NCBI RefSeq assembly: GCF_011799805.1 | Contig: NZ_WXUB01000001.1 | Span: 558,001 to 622,000 of the forward strand | Length of the DNA: 64,000 nt | From: Maribellus sediminis | Lineage (GTDB): Bacteria; Bacteroidota; Bacteroidia; Bacteroidales; Prolixibacteraceae | Direction of reading: 5' to 3' | Shown here: piece after piece, positions 33,901 through 43,161 of the stretch | Layout of the letters: each line of letters begins with the position of its first letter | Position numbering within the stretch: position 1 is the stretch's first letter | Position numbers and translations under genes: made by a program | Notes under the pieces: model-generated | Database searches by the model: none | Seen by the model: the letters and a program-made list of their open reading frames with translations, nothing else | What the model was told of the DNA's origin: nothing

Positions 33901-36900
33901 ATGCAAAATACAACACGGATCAACAACATTCTTGGTTGGATCGTATTTCTGATAGCTACAGTAACTTATTTTCTTACCCTCGAACCAACAGTTAGTTGGT
34001 GGGATTGCGGCGAGTTTATAACCAGTGCTTTCAAGCTGGAAGTTGGTCACCCGCCGGGTGCACCTACTTTTATTATACTTGGCCGGATGTTTACGCTGCT
34101 GGGAGGCGGACCCGAACGGGCCGCAGTAATGGTGAATGCCATGTCGGCTCTGGCAAGTGCCGGAACGATTATGATTCTTTACTGGACGATTGTACACCTC
34201 GCAAATAAACTTTTCCCCGAAGAAAAACTCTCAGCAAGTGAGCAGATTGCAGTTTGGGGAAGCGGTCTTGTTGGTGCGCTCGCCTTTACATTTACCGATT
34301 CGTTTTGGTTTTCGGCAGTTGAAGGCGAAGTATATGCATTGTCTTCATTTTTTACCGCGCTTGTTTTTTGGGCCATTCTGAAGTGGGAAAATGTGGCTCA
34401 CGAAAAAAATGCCAACCGTTGGCTGGTACTTATTGCCTACCTGGTGGGCCTCTCAATTGGCGTCCACCTGTTGAACCTGCTGGCCATTCCGGCAATCGGA
34501 CTCGTTTATTATTTCAAAAAATATGAATTCTCGTGGAAAGGCGTAATTTGGGCACTCATCGCTTCGATGGGCATTTTATTGGGTATCCAGTACGGAATCA
34601 TTCCGGGAGTTCCACGCGTAGCCTTTGTTTTCGACCGTGTTTTTGTAAATACGTTCGGACTGCCGTTTAACTCGGGAATCCTGTTTATGATGGCGCTGAT
34701 CATTGCCGGTTCGGTATGGACCATTCGATATACCCGTCAGCGAAACATGGTTGTATGGAACACAGCCGTTACCATGGTGATCGTCATTCTGATCGGCTAT
34801 TCCTCGTTCGCCTTAATATTGATTCGTGCATCGGCAAATCCGCCAATGAACCAAAGCCATCCGGATAACGCTTTTGCACTGTTACGCTACCTGAATCGTG
34901 AGCAGTATGGCGACCGCCCACTGGCTTACGGTCAGTATTATAATGCACCGCGAATAGGTACCAGTAACCCCAAAGATCAATACAATAAAGTAGACGGAAA
35001 GTATAAAATGACGGGTACCATGCCCGGCAAATCGGAATTTGATCCGAAAATGGAAACCATTTTTCCGCGCATGTACAGCGACAATGCAAACCATGTTCGG
35101 GCATACAAAGAATGGGGGAAAGTAAAGGGAACTCCGGTACGCATACGTGATCGGGGTGAAGTGAAAACCTTGCAGAAACCAACATTTGGTGAGAACCTGC
35201 GCTTCTTTTTTTCCTATCAGCTCGGGCACATGTACATGCGCTATTTTATGTGGAATTTTGTTGGGCGTCAGAATGATATTCAGGGACACGGGGAATTCAA
35301 TAATGGAAACTGGATCAGCGGAATTGAAGCCTTCGATAAGGTCAAAGTTGGCCCAACCGGCGAAATGCCGGATTTTATGAAAAATGATCCGAGCCGGAAT
35401 ACTTACTATTTCCTACCATTGATTTTTGGATTACTTGGCATGTTTTATCAATACAACCAGGGCAAAAAAGGAAAGGAAACCTTTACGGTTACCATGTTAC
35501 TTTTCTTACTCACCGGTATTGCCATTGTGGTTTACCTTAACCAGTATCCGTTCCAGCCGCGCGAACGCGATTATGCTTATGCGGGTTCGTTCTATGCCTT
35601 TGCAATTTGGGTAGGTTTGGGCGTTCTGGCACTTCACTCGCTGGTTAAAAAAGTTCTGAAAGGATCGCCGGGAGCTATTCTGGTTACGGCGGTTTCGCTG
35701 GCTTTGGTCCCCGGTATTCTGGCGGCCGAAAACTGGGATGATCACGATCGCTCGGGACGTTATATGACCCGCGATTATGCAAAGAATTACCTTGAGTCGT
35801 GTGCCCCGAATGCCATATTGTTTACCTACGGTGATAACGATACCTTCCCGCTTTGGTACGTGCAGGAGGTTGAAGGAGTACGGCCTGATATTAAGATCAT
35901 CAACACCAGCTATCTTGGGATGGACTGGTACATTTACCAACAACAATTTACTACGAACGAGGCTCCGCCGGTGCCATTTACGTTCAGTGAGGATAAATAT
36001 TACATGGGACGAATGGATGCGGTGCTGTTCCAGGATCGTATAAAAGGTTCGGTTGAACTGAGTGAAGCCATGGAATTTCTCGGTAGCGACGATGTTCGTA
36101 CAAAGGTAAAAGTAACAACCGGGGCGATGATGGATTACCTGCCGTCGAAAGAATTTCACATTACGGTTGACAAGCAAAAAGCGCTGGACAGTGGAACGGT
36201 TAAGCCGGAAGATGCCGACCTGATTGCCGATCGCATAAGTTTTAAGATCAACAAAAGCATGATCGGAAAAAGTGAAATGGCGGTGCTGAACATGATTGCA
36301 GCCAACAACTGGGAACGTCCGATTTACATCGATCACAGTTTGTTGTATACCGGAAATATTCATTTTCTCGACTGGTTGCAGTTCGAAGGTCTGGCCTATC
36401 GTTTCGTTCCTATCAGAACTCCAAAACAGGGAATTATGAGCGGAAGAATTGATGCCGATATTCTTTACGATAATGTGATGAACAAATATGTTTGGGGTAA
36501 TGTGAACGATCCGGATATTCACATGGATGAATACAACCGGAAGCAGATCAACATCATGCAAACGCGATATATGTTTGCGCGTTTGGCAGAGGCTCTGGTT
36601 CAAAAAGGAGAAAATGAAAAGGCGATTGAAGTCATCGATAAATTGTTTGAACTTTTCCCTGATTCGGTTATTCCATTAACATTTGATTCCTTCCCGGCAG
36701 TGGAACAATATTACCGTGCCGGAGCTATCGATAAAGCAAATGAAATCGTTCGTATTCTGGCCAAAAACAGCCTCGGTATGCTGAATTATTATACTTCGCT
36801 GCCTGAGAAGCTGGCTGCCACTATCGAAGGAGATCAAAACAGAGAGATATCGCAAATGCGCAACCTGATCATCATTACCAGAAACTATAAACAAGATGAG

Positions 36901-36966
36901 CTGAACAAGGAACTTGATGAACAATTACAAGCCTTGATCGACAAATTGGAAGCCGGAAGATCTTAA
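33901..36966 (+). CDS. DUF2723 multi-pass membrane glycosyltransferase-like protein
   Basis: The 1021-residue protein has about a dozen membrane helices in its first 620 residues and a soluble C-terminal part of about 400 residues ending in helical, TPR-like segments. The N-terminus has SWWDCGEFITSAFKLEVGHPPGAP, an Asp/Glu motif reminiscent of protein O-mannosyltransferases and the signature of DUF2723. A second conserved segment is PFQPRERDYAYAGSFYAFAIWVGLG. In Bacteroidota it is universal and thought to act on lipid-linked sugars in the envelope; the exact reaction is not shown here. Its stop overlaps the convergent next gene by 4 bp. Confidence 0.85.
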   Translation: MQNTTRINNILGWIVFLIATVTYFLTLEPTVSWWDCGEFITSAFKLEVGHPPGAPTFIILGRMFTLLGGGPERAAVMVNAMSALASAGTIMILYWTIVHLANKLFPEEKLSASEQIAVWGSGLVGALAFTFTDSFWFSAVEGEVYALSSFFTALVFWAILKWENVAHEKNANRWLVLIAYLVGLSIGVHLLNLLAIPAIGLVYYFKKYEFSWKGVIWALIASMGILLGIQYGIIPGVPRVAFVFDRVFVNTFGLPFNSGILFMMALIIAGSVWTIRYTRQRNMVVWNTAVTMVIVILIGYSSFALILIRASANPPMNQSHPDNAFALLRYLNREQYGDRPLAYGQYYNAPRIGTSNPKDQYNKVDGKYKMTGTMPGKSEFDPKMETIFPRMYSDNANHVRAYKEWGKVKGTPVRIRDRGEVKTLQKPTFGENLRFFFSYQLGHMYMRYFMWNFVGRQNDIQGHGEFNNGNWISGIEAFDKVKVGPTGEMPDFMKNDPSRNTYYFLPLIFGLLGMFYQYNQGKKGKETFTVTMLLFLLTGIAIVVYLNQYPFQPRERDYAYAGSFYAFAIWVGLGVLALHSLVKKVLKGSPGAILVTAVSLALVPGILAAENWDDHDRSGRYMTRDYAKNYLESCAPNAILFTYGDNDTFPLWYVQEVEGVRPDIKIINTSYLGMDWYIYQQQFTTNEAPPVPFTFSEDKYYMGRMDAVLFQDRIKGSVELSEAMEFLGSDDVRTKVKVTTGAMMDYLPSKEFHITVDKQKALDSGTVKPEDADLIADRISFKINKSMIGKSEMAVLNMIAANNWERPIYIDHSLLYTGNIHFLDWLQFEGLAYRFVPIRTPKQGIMSGRIDADILYDNVMNKYVWGNVNDPDIHMDEYNRKQINIMQTRYMFARLAEALVQKGENEKAIEVIDKLFELFPDSVIPLTFDSFPAVEQYYRAGAIDKANEIVRILAKNSLGMLNYYTSLPEKLAATIEGDQNREISQMRNLIIITRNYKQDELNKELDEQLQALIDKLEAGRS

Positions 36967-37493
36967 CGAATTCCGGTTTGTTTCCTGAGTTTTTGAAGCA
37001 GTTTATTTCCTCGCGAGCGAATACCGGGAGTTGGATGATGCTCAATTTCCTGCTGAATGATCTCCATGAGTTCAGGTTTCAGATCCGGCTCTGTTTCTGA
37101 AATGTTGTAGAGAATTTGCATGGCATGAACACGGTTGGCAATAGGTTCCTTTGCCGATGTGAAAGTGTTCAGACAGTAATCCATAAGAAATCCGAAATGT
37201 TGTTCCGGTATAGAGTTCAAACTGATCAGTTTCAGAAAGTGACGTTTTTTCCCGTGATGCTGCTCCGTTTTCAGCTGTTCCAATATTTCTTCCAGATAAG
37301 GTTCGATAATTTCAGCCTGGGTTTCGTGCAACTTATCGGCCAGGTAAATTGCACGCCAACTGTTGCGGTGATCACTGTAAATGGCAATTTGCATCAAAGC
37401 GGGCAGGTGCTGCGGATTCGAGCGGAGTTCTGCAAGTAGGATCTCGAAATTATCCCACGATTCCAGCAAGCCAAGTAGATCCTTTTCTGTCAT
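36963..37493 (-). CDS. Helical-repeat (HEAT-like) protein of unknown function
   Basis: The start at 37493 (MTEKDLLG) gives 176 residues; a start six codons upstream is possible. The sequence is a series of amphipathic helix pairs (LMQIAIYSDHRNSWRAIYLADKL, EPYLEEILEQL, RVHAMQILYNISE) ending with PGIRSRGNKLLQKLRK, typical of HEAT/Armadillo repeats. It would be a cytosolic binding protein. It overlaps the end of the DUF2723 gene tail to tail, an arrangement that gives no operon link. Confidence 0.78.
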   Translation of the reverse strand: MTEKDLLGLLESWDNFEILLAELRSNPQHLPALMQIAIYSDHRNSWRAIYLADKLHETQAEIIEPYLEEILEQLKTEQHHGKKRHFLKLISLNSIPEQHFGFLMDYCLNTFTSAKEPIANRVHAMQILYNISETEPDLKPELMEIIQQEIEHHPTPGIRSRGNKLLQKLRKQTGIR

Positions 37494-37558
37494 AGTAATG
37501 CTTTTATACAAATATAATTAGCCTGATAAAATTTAAGCATTGTTTTTATTTTTACTCC

Positions 37559-37966
37559 ATGATTGAAGTAAGTTGTGCACTGATCGTTGAGCAAGGGCGG
37601 ATCTTAATTGCCCAAAACCGCGCGACCTCCGACCATCCGGGGAAATGGGAGTTTCCGGGAGGGAAGCTAAAAAAAGGCGAAACGCCTGAACAGAGTATTG
37701 TACGCGAAATATTTGAGGAACTGAATCTACAGGTTAAAGTCATCCGAAAACTGGAAGTTGTCGCGTACGATTACGGGCACAAACACATTCAGCTTATTCC
37801 TTTTATTTGTTGTGTTGAAGGAGGCGAACTGGCTTTGAATGATCACGAGGCAGTGAAGTGGATAAGTATGGAACAAAGCCTGAATGCTGATTTTTCGGAG
37901 GCGGATAAAGTGTTACTGCAGCAGCCTGCGAATTGGCGAATTCTAAAAGAATACCTTAGGGAATAA
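37559..37966 (+). CDS. Nudix hydrolase, MutT-like
   Basis: The 135-residue protein contains a complete Nudix box (GGKLKKGETPEQSIVREIFEEL, residues 39-60, with the metal-binding REIFEE). Together with the early ALIVEQGRILIAQ and WEFPGG it matches the small (deoxy)nucleoside triphosphate pyrophosphohydrolases that clean 8-oxo-dGTP or 5-methyl-dCTP. Its 3' end overlaps the convergent membrane-protein gene by 24 bp. A TATTTTTA box at 37549-37556 is next to the start. Confidence 0.9.
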   Translation: MIEVSCALIVEQGRILIAQNRATSDHPGKWEFPGGKLKKGETPEQSIVREIFEELNLQVKVIRKLEVVAYDYGHKHIQLIPFICCVEGGELALNDHEAVKWISMEQSLNADFSEADKVLLQQPANWRILKEYLRE

Positions 37967-38446
37967 GTGAATCAGCCCGGATAATACACCTGCCCAACCC
38001 ACAATCGATACGATCATGTATTTTACGATGTGTTTGCGTTTCCCGTAATATTTATTGGCAAGAAAAGCTCCGATCGGGATAGTAAGGATTACCGGAGTTG
38101 CGATGATAATTCCCCAGAATCCGTAAGACGTTTTCACCCGAACAATAAAGCGGTTTTTCCGGGAAAAATGCCGGCGCTTTTTCTTTGGCTTATGACGATC
38201 GCAAAAAGATTTGAACCGCAGTTTCATGCTGTATGGAACCATGGCACAAACACGCGGATGCAACCAATTGAATCCCCGGTTAACCGGCTTGCTCAAATAA
38301 TAAAAAAACAGGAAGCCACCAATTCCTCCCGCAAGAACAGCAAGAATGGCATACTTGTATTCCACACCAATGATCATGGCGTATGGCAGCGTCAGAATAT
38401 ATTTGACCGACGCCAGTATTACAATATGAAGCAGTTTTATTATCAC
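37943..38446 (-). CDS. Small membrane protein, possibly of the small multidrug export family
   Basis: The 167-residue protein (GTG start) has hydrophobic helices at about 5-25, 30-50, 105-127 and 140-160. They are separated by a very basic loop (RFKSFCDRHKPKKKRRHFSRKNRF). The C-terminal segment GIIIATPVILTIPIGAFLANKYYGKRK is like that of the COG2426/small multidrug export family, but the match is from memory and weak. Function unknown. Confidence 0.7.
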   Translation of the reverse strand: MIIKLLHIVILASVKYILTLPYAMIIGVEYKYAILAVLAGGIGGFLFFYYLSKPVNRGFNWLHPRVCAMVPYSMKLRFKSFCDRHKPKKKRRHFSRKNRFIVRVKTSYGFWGIIIATPVILTIPIGAFLANKYYGKRKHIVKYMIVSIVGWAGVLSGLIHLFPKVFF

Positions 38447-38575
38447 TAATTACCCTTGAACTTCTGCTATAACGTTGGGTCGATCAAAATTGTTTCACTA
38501 AGTTGCCTCTCAATTTCAATCCTTTAAACATTCTTAACGATTGAGATTAAGCAGCCGGTTGGAAGTCAACTGTCC

Positions 38576-39526
38576 TTAATTGACTACATTAACAGGGTTT
38601 CCGGCGATAAAGGCTTCCAGGTTGTCGCCTGCAATTTTCATGAGTCGCTGGCGGGCTTCAAGTGTTGCCCAGGCAATGTGCGGCGTGATAAAACAGTTTT
38701 TAGCCTTGGGTAATGGATTATCGGCAGTGGCCGGTTCAACCGAAAGTACGTCAAGCCCGGCACCGGCAATTGTGCCCTCATTCAAAGCATCAGCCAAATC
38801 CTGTTCGTTGATCAGCGGGCCACGGCCGGTATTAACAAGAAATGCCGATTTTTTCATTTTGCTTAACGCGGTTTTATCGATAAAGCCTTTGTTGTCGTCA
38901 GTTAGCGGGCAGTTGATGCTGATAAAATCACTTTCGCGTAACAACGTGTCGAGTTCAACCTGTTGTGCTGTGATTTCGGTTTGTTTTATGCTTCGGTTGT
39001 TGAAGATTACTTTCATCCCCATGGCCGCTGCGATTTTTGCTACCGCCTGGCCGATCTGCCCGAAGCCGATAATTCCCATTGTTTTGCCCGCCAGTTCAAT
39101 TTGAGGAGTCAGCCAGTACGAAAAATCCTTGCTGCCTGGCCAATCGCCGGCAGAAACAGACTGCGCATGCGTTGCAACATGCTGTGTAAAATGAAGGATG
39201 TGTGCAAATACCATTTGTGCTACAGAGGCTGTGCTGTATGCCGGTATGTTGCAAACCACAATCCCGGCAGCGCGAGCCGCTTCCGTATCAACAATATTGT
39301 ACCCGGTGGCAAGCACTCCAATAAATTTCAAATTGGGTAAGTGTTCAATTATTTTAGAATCGATGATAACCTTGTTGGTGAATACAGCTTCAGCACCTGC
39401 TGCACGTTCAATTGTCAGTTCAGCCGGAGTGCGTTCGTAAACCGTTAAATCTCCCAGTTTTTGAATCCCATCCCAGCTTAAGTCGCCCGGATTTAAAGTG
39501 TGCCCGTCCAATACTACTATCTTCAT
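38576..39526 (-). CDS. D-2-hydroxyacid dehydrogenase (hydroxypyruvate/glycerate reductase-like)
   Basis: The 316-residue protein has the two-domain layout of the family: an N-terminal substrate domain with GVLATGYNIVDTEAARAAGI and a NAD domain with GIIGFGQIGQAVA. The catalytic triad is Arg in VNTGRGPLI, Glu in VLSVEP and His in ITPHIAWAT. It reduces a 2-keto acid such as hydroxypyruvate with NAD(P)H; the N-terminal MKIVVLDGHTLNPGDLSW is typical of glycerate dehydrogenase-type members in Bacteroidota. It is single and divergent from the response regulator. Confidence 0.9.
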   Translation of the reverse strand: MKIVVLDGHTLNPGDLSWDGIQKLGDLTVYERTPAELTIERAAGAEAVFTNKVIIDSKIIEHLPNLKFIGVLATGYNIVDTEAARAAGIVVCNIPAYSTASVAQMVFAHILHFTQHVATHAQSVSAGDWPGSKDFSYWLTPQIELAGKTMGIIGFGQIGQAVAKIAAAMGMKVIFNNRSIKQTEITAQQVELDTLLRESDFISINCPLTDDNKGFIDKTALSKMKKSAFLVNTGRGPLINEQDLADALNEGTIAGAGLDVLSVEPATADNPLPKAKNCFITPHIAWATLEARQRLMKIAGDNLEAFIAGNPVNVVN

Positions 39527-39617
39527 TTTCTAATTTTTCAGGAAAAATAGAACTCTTTTCAGTTATGAGCAAATCAATATAATTCTTATAATGTTTTATT
39601 CATTTACTCAAATGATT

Positions 39618-39625
39618 TATCTTTA
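39618..39625 (+). promoter_or_regulatory. -7-like box of the response regulator gene
   Basis: TATCTTTA, one mismatch from TAnnTTTG, 53 bp before the ATG. Confidence 0.35.
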
Positions 39626-39678
39626 CAAGCAATAAAAGATAAAAACCGACACACCGGTTTCCTAAAGTAGAAATTTGT

Positions 39679-40065
39679 ATGAACCACCCCGAATCTAAAA
39701 ATGGATATGGCAAAATTCTGATTGCAGAAGATGACATGATTAATCAACGTCTGCTTTCATATCAGCTAAAAGATTTGCGCGACGAGCTGATTTTTGCCAA
39801 CAATGGGCATGAAGCGCTTCATTTGTACCGTGAGAACACCAATGTTCGTCTGATACTGATGGATATTCAAATGCCTGTTATGAATGGAGCTGATGCTACC
39901 CGTAAAATTCTTGAAATCAATCCCGGTGCCAAAGTGATCGGTCTTTCGGCGTATCCGAAGGACGAAAATCAGTTCAATTTGAAAGAGGTAAATTTTGTGG
40001 ATTACGTCACCAAACCCATCAATAAAACCGAATTAGTCAGAGTTATTATTAAGCATCTGGCTTAA
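39679..40065 (+). CDS. Single-domain response regulator
   Basis: The 128-residue protein is a lone receiver domain: acidic pair Asp18-Asp19 in IAEDDMINQRL, phospho-acceptor Asp62 in LMDIQMPVMNG, Ser in GLSAYP and Lys in VTKPINKTEL. There is no output domain. The sequence is closest to receiver domains of hybrid histidine kinases (NQRLLSYQL). No kinase gene is nearby, so its partner is unknown. Confidence 0.92.
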   Translation: MNHPESKNGYGKILIAEDDMINQRLLSYQLKDLRDELIFANNGHEALHLYRENTNVRLILMDIQMPVMNGADATRKILEINPGAKVIGLSAYPKDENQFNLKEVNFVDYVTKPINKTELVRVIIKHLA

Positions 40066-40090
40066 GCAATGAACCACTGTTTCTGATGAC

Positions 40091-41623
40091 TTATTTTCCC
40101 TGAACTTTAGCCCATTTATCAGCAATCATATTCAGTACTTCCACAGGATCGTAGCCCTGGCAATGCCCCATCATCGGCACAAAAGTAACCACTGCATCCG
40201 ACTCGGGATTAGTTTGTGCTTTTAGCATCCGGTCGAACGAGCGCATTGGCGGATTCAGGTAGAAATTGTCCATGTCGCCCATCCAGATCCAGAGCTTGCC
40301 CTGCAATTTCGGCCCCAGCGTTTCCCAGTTGTTTTCTACGTAACGTTTAAGGTCGTGTTTTTCCCATTCTTTAACCACTCCTTTATCGAAGTCTCCGGTG
40401 ACCGGATCAAACAAGGCTTTTGGCAAACCGTCGGCTCCGCTGGTAGTAAACAGCGCACTGAAGGCACTGAATTGTCCGCCCGAATTTACATAACTATCGT
40501 TGGGCGAAAGCACATTTTCGAAATAGATAAAATCTTTTTGCGAAACGATCGGCTCGCCATTTACATCGCGCATGATTGGGCGCAGGTAGCCGTATTCGTT
40601 GTAATAGGCATTTTCGTCTTTGTAAATATCCATCAGCTGGCAGTATTCAAAATCCACTTCGTCGGCACTGTACGAAAAACAACCGTTAAAGAAATCGGGG
40701 TAATAAATCTGCAGCGAAAGCGAAACATAACCTCCGGTTGAACAGCCATCGAGGTAGCGCGACTCAGGAGTTCCCACAGCCCTGAATTCTTTTTCAATAT
40801 ATGGAATCAATTCTTCGGTAAGCGCCACGCCATAAGGGCCGCTGTTTTCAGAATCCATCTGGTAACAATCGCCAAAAGGACCATAACCGTCGAGGAAAAC
40901 ATTGATGATCTGCGGCGCATCCTCCGACATCCACCATTTCTCCAGTTCGCTGCCTTTGTGAACCATTCGTGCAGCACGGGTGAATCGGCCACCATAACCT
41001 GCAATATTGTAGCGAACCGGGTATTTTGCATCCGGATTTTTGTAATAGCCAGATGGAAGAACAACAGCTGCTTTTACGCGAATTTCCTTCCCCCAGAATT
41101 TTGAAACCGCATCGCTTTTTATATCCACCAGTTTCAGAAAATCGGTTTCTGCAAATTCAGGAGCCTGTGTAATTTCTTCCAGTGGAATATCGAGTGTTGT
41201 ATTTTTATTCAGGTCCAGGGAAACTGTTTTGCTGTAAAGGTTTCCTGCTTCATTAATGCCCGATTGCCACAAATCCTGGTCCCAGAGTACCTGCACTTTA
41301 TATTTTCCTTCGGCTAAAACATCCAGACCGGCATCTACCGATTTGGTAAGTTCAACGGTGCCATCGAATGTAAACGGTTTCGAAGGATCCCAGTCGTTCA
41401 GATTAAGTGCAAAAATTTTATTCGACAGGTTTGGCCAGGTGTTCATTCTTGGTTCACGCCCTCCTCCGTTACTCACAAACAGAAAAAGTCTGCCTTCGGG
41501 TTTAAACTCATTTTTTACGTTTTCGGAAACACTTACGTTGACTTTTAACGACCAGGTATTTTGAGCTTGTGCGCTGATGATAACAGCAAACATCAATGCG
41601 AAAACAGCAATTCCTTTTTTCAT
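40091..41623 (-). CDS. Exported esterase (enterochelin esterase/feruloyl esterase-like)
   Basis: The 510-residue product has a signal peptide (KGIAVFALMFAVIISAQAQ). The first 150 residues form a beta-rich domain. The catalytic alpha/beta hydrolase part (putative esterase family, PF00756) shows YLDGCSTGGYVSLSLQIYYPDFFNGCFSYS with the nucleophile Ser in GCSTGG, and a late MMGHCQGYDP supplying His. A conserved IWMGDMDNFYLNP gives a probable Asp. Likely substrates are acyl or feruloyl esters on polysaccharides; this is inference. Single gene, convergent with the response regulator. Confidence 0.83.
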   Translation of the reverse strand: MKKGIAVFALMFAVIISAQAQNTWSLKVNVSVSENVKNEFKPEGRLFLFVSNGGGREPRMNTWPNLSNKIFALNLNDWDPSKPFTFDGTVELTKSVDAGLDVLAEGKYKVQVLWDQDLWQSGINEAGNLYSKTVSLDLNKNTTLDIPLEEITQAPEFAETDFLKLVDIKSDAVSKFWGKEIRVKAAVVLPSGYYKNPDAKYPVRYNIAGYGGRFTRAARMVHKGSELEKWWMSEDAPQIINVFLDGYGPFGDCYQMDSENSGPYGVALTEELIPYIEKEFRAVGTPESRYLDGCSTGGYVSLSLQIYYPDFFNGCFSYSADEVDFEYCQLMDIYKDENAYYNEYGYLRPIMRDVNGEPIVSQKDFIYFENVLSPNDSYVNSGGQFSAFSALFTTSGADGLPKALFDPVTGDFDKGVVKEWEKHDLKRYVENNWETLGPKLQGKLWIWMGDMDNFYLNPPMRSFDRMLKAQTNPESDAVVTFVPMMGHCQGYDPVEVLNMIADKWAKVQGK

Positions 41624-42122
41624 GTAGCGAGATTTTTTTGTTGAAGAAAGTTAAAACTATAAAATAATAAGCTTGGATAACAGGGATGAGGAAATCTTTT
41701 CAGCGTTTTCTTTTCTGAATGGTAAATAAATACGGATTATGTAAATCTTTTTCGCATGTAATGACATAGTGATTATCTTAATTCATCATTAGTTAGAACT
41801 CATACATCCGTAGATATGTTAAGGTTGGCGTGTTCGAGAATTATTCTGAAGAACAACTTCAACTTAAAACCAAATAATAGTTATCAAAATTGGCACGAAT
41901 AAAAAAACTCATTTTAAATTTTTGGGCAGTTTTATTGAATCTGGTAGTATTCAGCCGGGACAAACCAACATGGCTCAGGTATTCAGCTATTCCCCCGCTA
42001 GCGCGAATTTGTAATTCGTGCTTTGTTTTGCAAAAACAATAGGATATTCCATATGAGCCTAAATATTCACCCTCATCGATTTAGTTTTCCGTTGGTATAA
42101 TGTTTTGAACTTATTTTTCAAA
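41624..42122. other. Gene-free AT-rich spacer
   Basis: About 500 bp upstream of the esterase without a reading frame of coding character or a tRNA. It must hold the esterase promoter. Nothing further is recognised. Confidence 0.45.
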
Positions 42123-42431
42123 TGCGGCGCAAGGGACTTTACATTTTCAATCCAGTTGCCAGCTTGCGCCTTCCTTATTTTTATTCGTAACCCAGGGCGT
42201 CACTTTCCGTCTTTCGACGGTTCGTTTGCCCTGGGCTGATATATGTCGCACCTTCAGCGCTTTGGTTATCAAAATATTTCTTTTCTTCCCAGCACTGAAG
42301 GTGCGTCAGCTAATAGCCTGGGGTAGAGTATATCGCCATTAGGCGATAACGCCGCCCCGGGTTAAATACCGACACCACCCAAAGGCGCAATCTGCTAGCT
42401 CTTTGAAATACATACGCTACTATGCGCCGCA
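42123..42431. repeat. Nested palindromic intergenic element
   Basis: A 309-bp unit bounded by TGCGGCGCA (42123-42131) and TGCGCCGCA (42423-42431). Inside it are TTGCGCC/GGCGCAA (42164/42384), CCCAGGGC/GCCCTGGG (42191/42228), CGCACCTTCAGCGCT/AGCACTGAAGGTGCG (42247/42291) and TATCGCC/GGCGATA (42331/42342). It looks like a REP-type or folded non-autonomous element. No coding frame fits it. Confidence 0.7.
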
Positions 42432-42830
42432 ATAGGAGGCCCAGAATTGAATCACCAGCAGGAATGAAAGTTGCATTTTATTTACCCTCTATCCTGTCCC
42501 CGTCCGACTTGTCCATCCGGGCGGGTCTCCCTTCTCGAAAGGAGAGACGATCGGCCTACATATCTAATAAGGGTATAGCTGATCAACTGATCTGTTTGAG
42601 CGAATATAAGCTGGACAAACGTCCCGGCCACTTTTGGTTGTTGCCCGGAGTTGAAATAAAACCTTAAAGAGTGCGGGAAGCTCTCACGTGTACTCGGGAA
42701 GGAGATCACCCGTCCGAACTTAGCTTTTATGAAAAAGTAGAGGAAGGATAAAAAGCAGCTTTGAGCTCGGAAATGTCTTCCTCGTGCTTCGTTTTTGTGT
42801 CAAGTCTAAAATGAAGGCCGCCGGCAGGCA
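42432..42830. other. Gene-free spacer before tRNA-Phe
   Basis: A frame of 81 codons over 42422-42667 begins inside the palindromic element, has atypical composition and no recognisable similarity, so I do not call a gene. A short hairpin CCTTCTCGAAAGGAG-like sequence is near 42530. Confidence 0.4.
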
Positions 42831-42862
42831 AATAAAAAAGGGAGAAACATTGTTCCTCCCTT
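42831..42862 (-). terminator. Terminator of tRNA-Phe
   Basis: Stem GGGAG-A-AAC/GTT-C-CTCCC with A-run on the left, i.e. a U-run for the minus strand. Confidence 0.75.
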
Positions 42863-42865
42863 TTG

Positions 42866-42938
<73 letters not shown>

Positions 42939-43112
42939 TTAAAGTTTGGCTGTTTTAGCAGCACCCCTTTATTTTGGTGATGCAAAAGTATACATTTTTT
43001 TGAAACAGCAAAGAAAATTTATTGAATTTGAAAAAAATCAACTTTCTGTATCGATTTTTTGTTGAAGGGTGACTGCTTCTCATTCGTTCTGATTGTTTTA
43101 ACTGCGAACAGA

Positions 43113-43142
43113 TGGGGCAATCGAATTCTTTTTTTACTTTTG
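43113..43142 (+). promoter_or_regulatory. Promoter of the M16 peptidase operon
   Basis: TTG at 43113-43115 and a perfect TACTTTTG box at 43135-43142, spacing 19 bp, 19 bp before the ATG. Confidence 0.7.
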
Positions 43143-43161
43143 CAGGCTGATAAAGATTATA

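Noticed and set aside
35506-36603. 365-codon open frame on the minus strand
   Set aside because: It lies entirely inside the DUF2723 gene, has Ile/His/Arg-rich shadow composition and no motif.
42422-42667. 81-codon open frame and overlapping 75-codon minus frame
   Set aside because: Begins within the palindromic element, atypical composition, no recognisable domain or start context.
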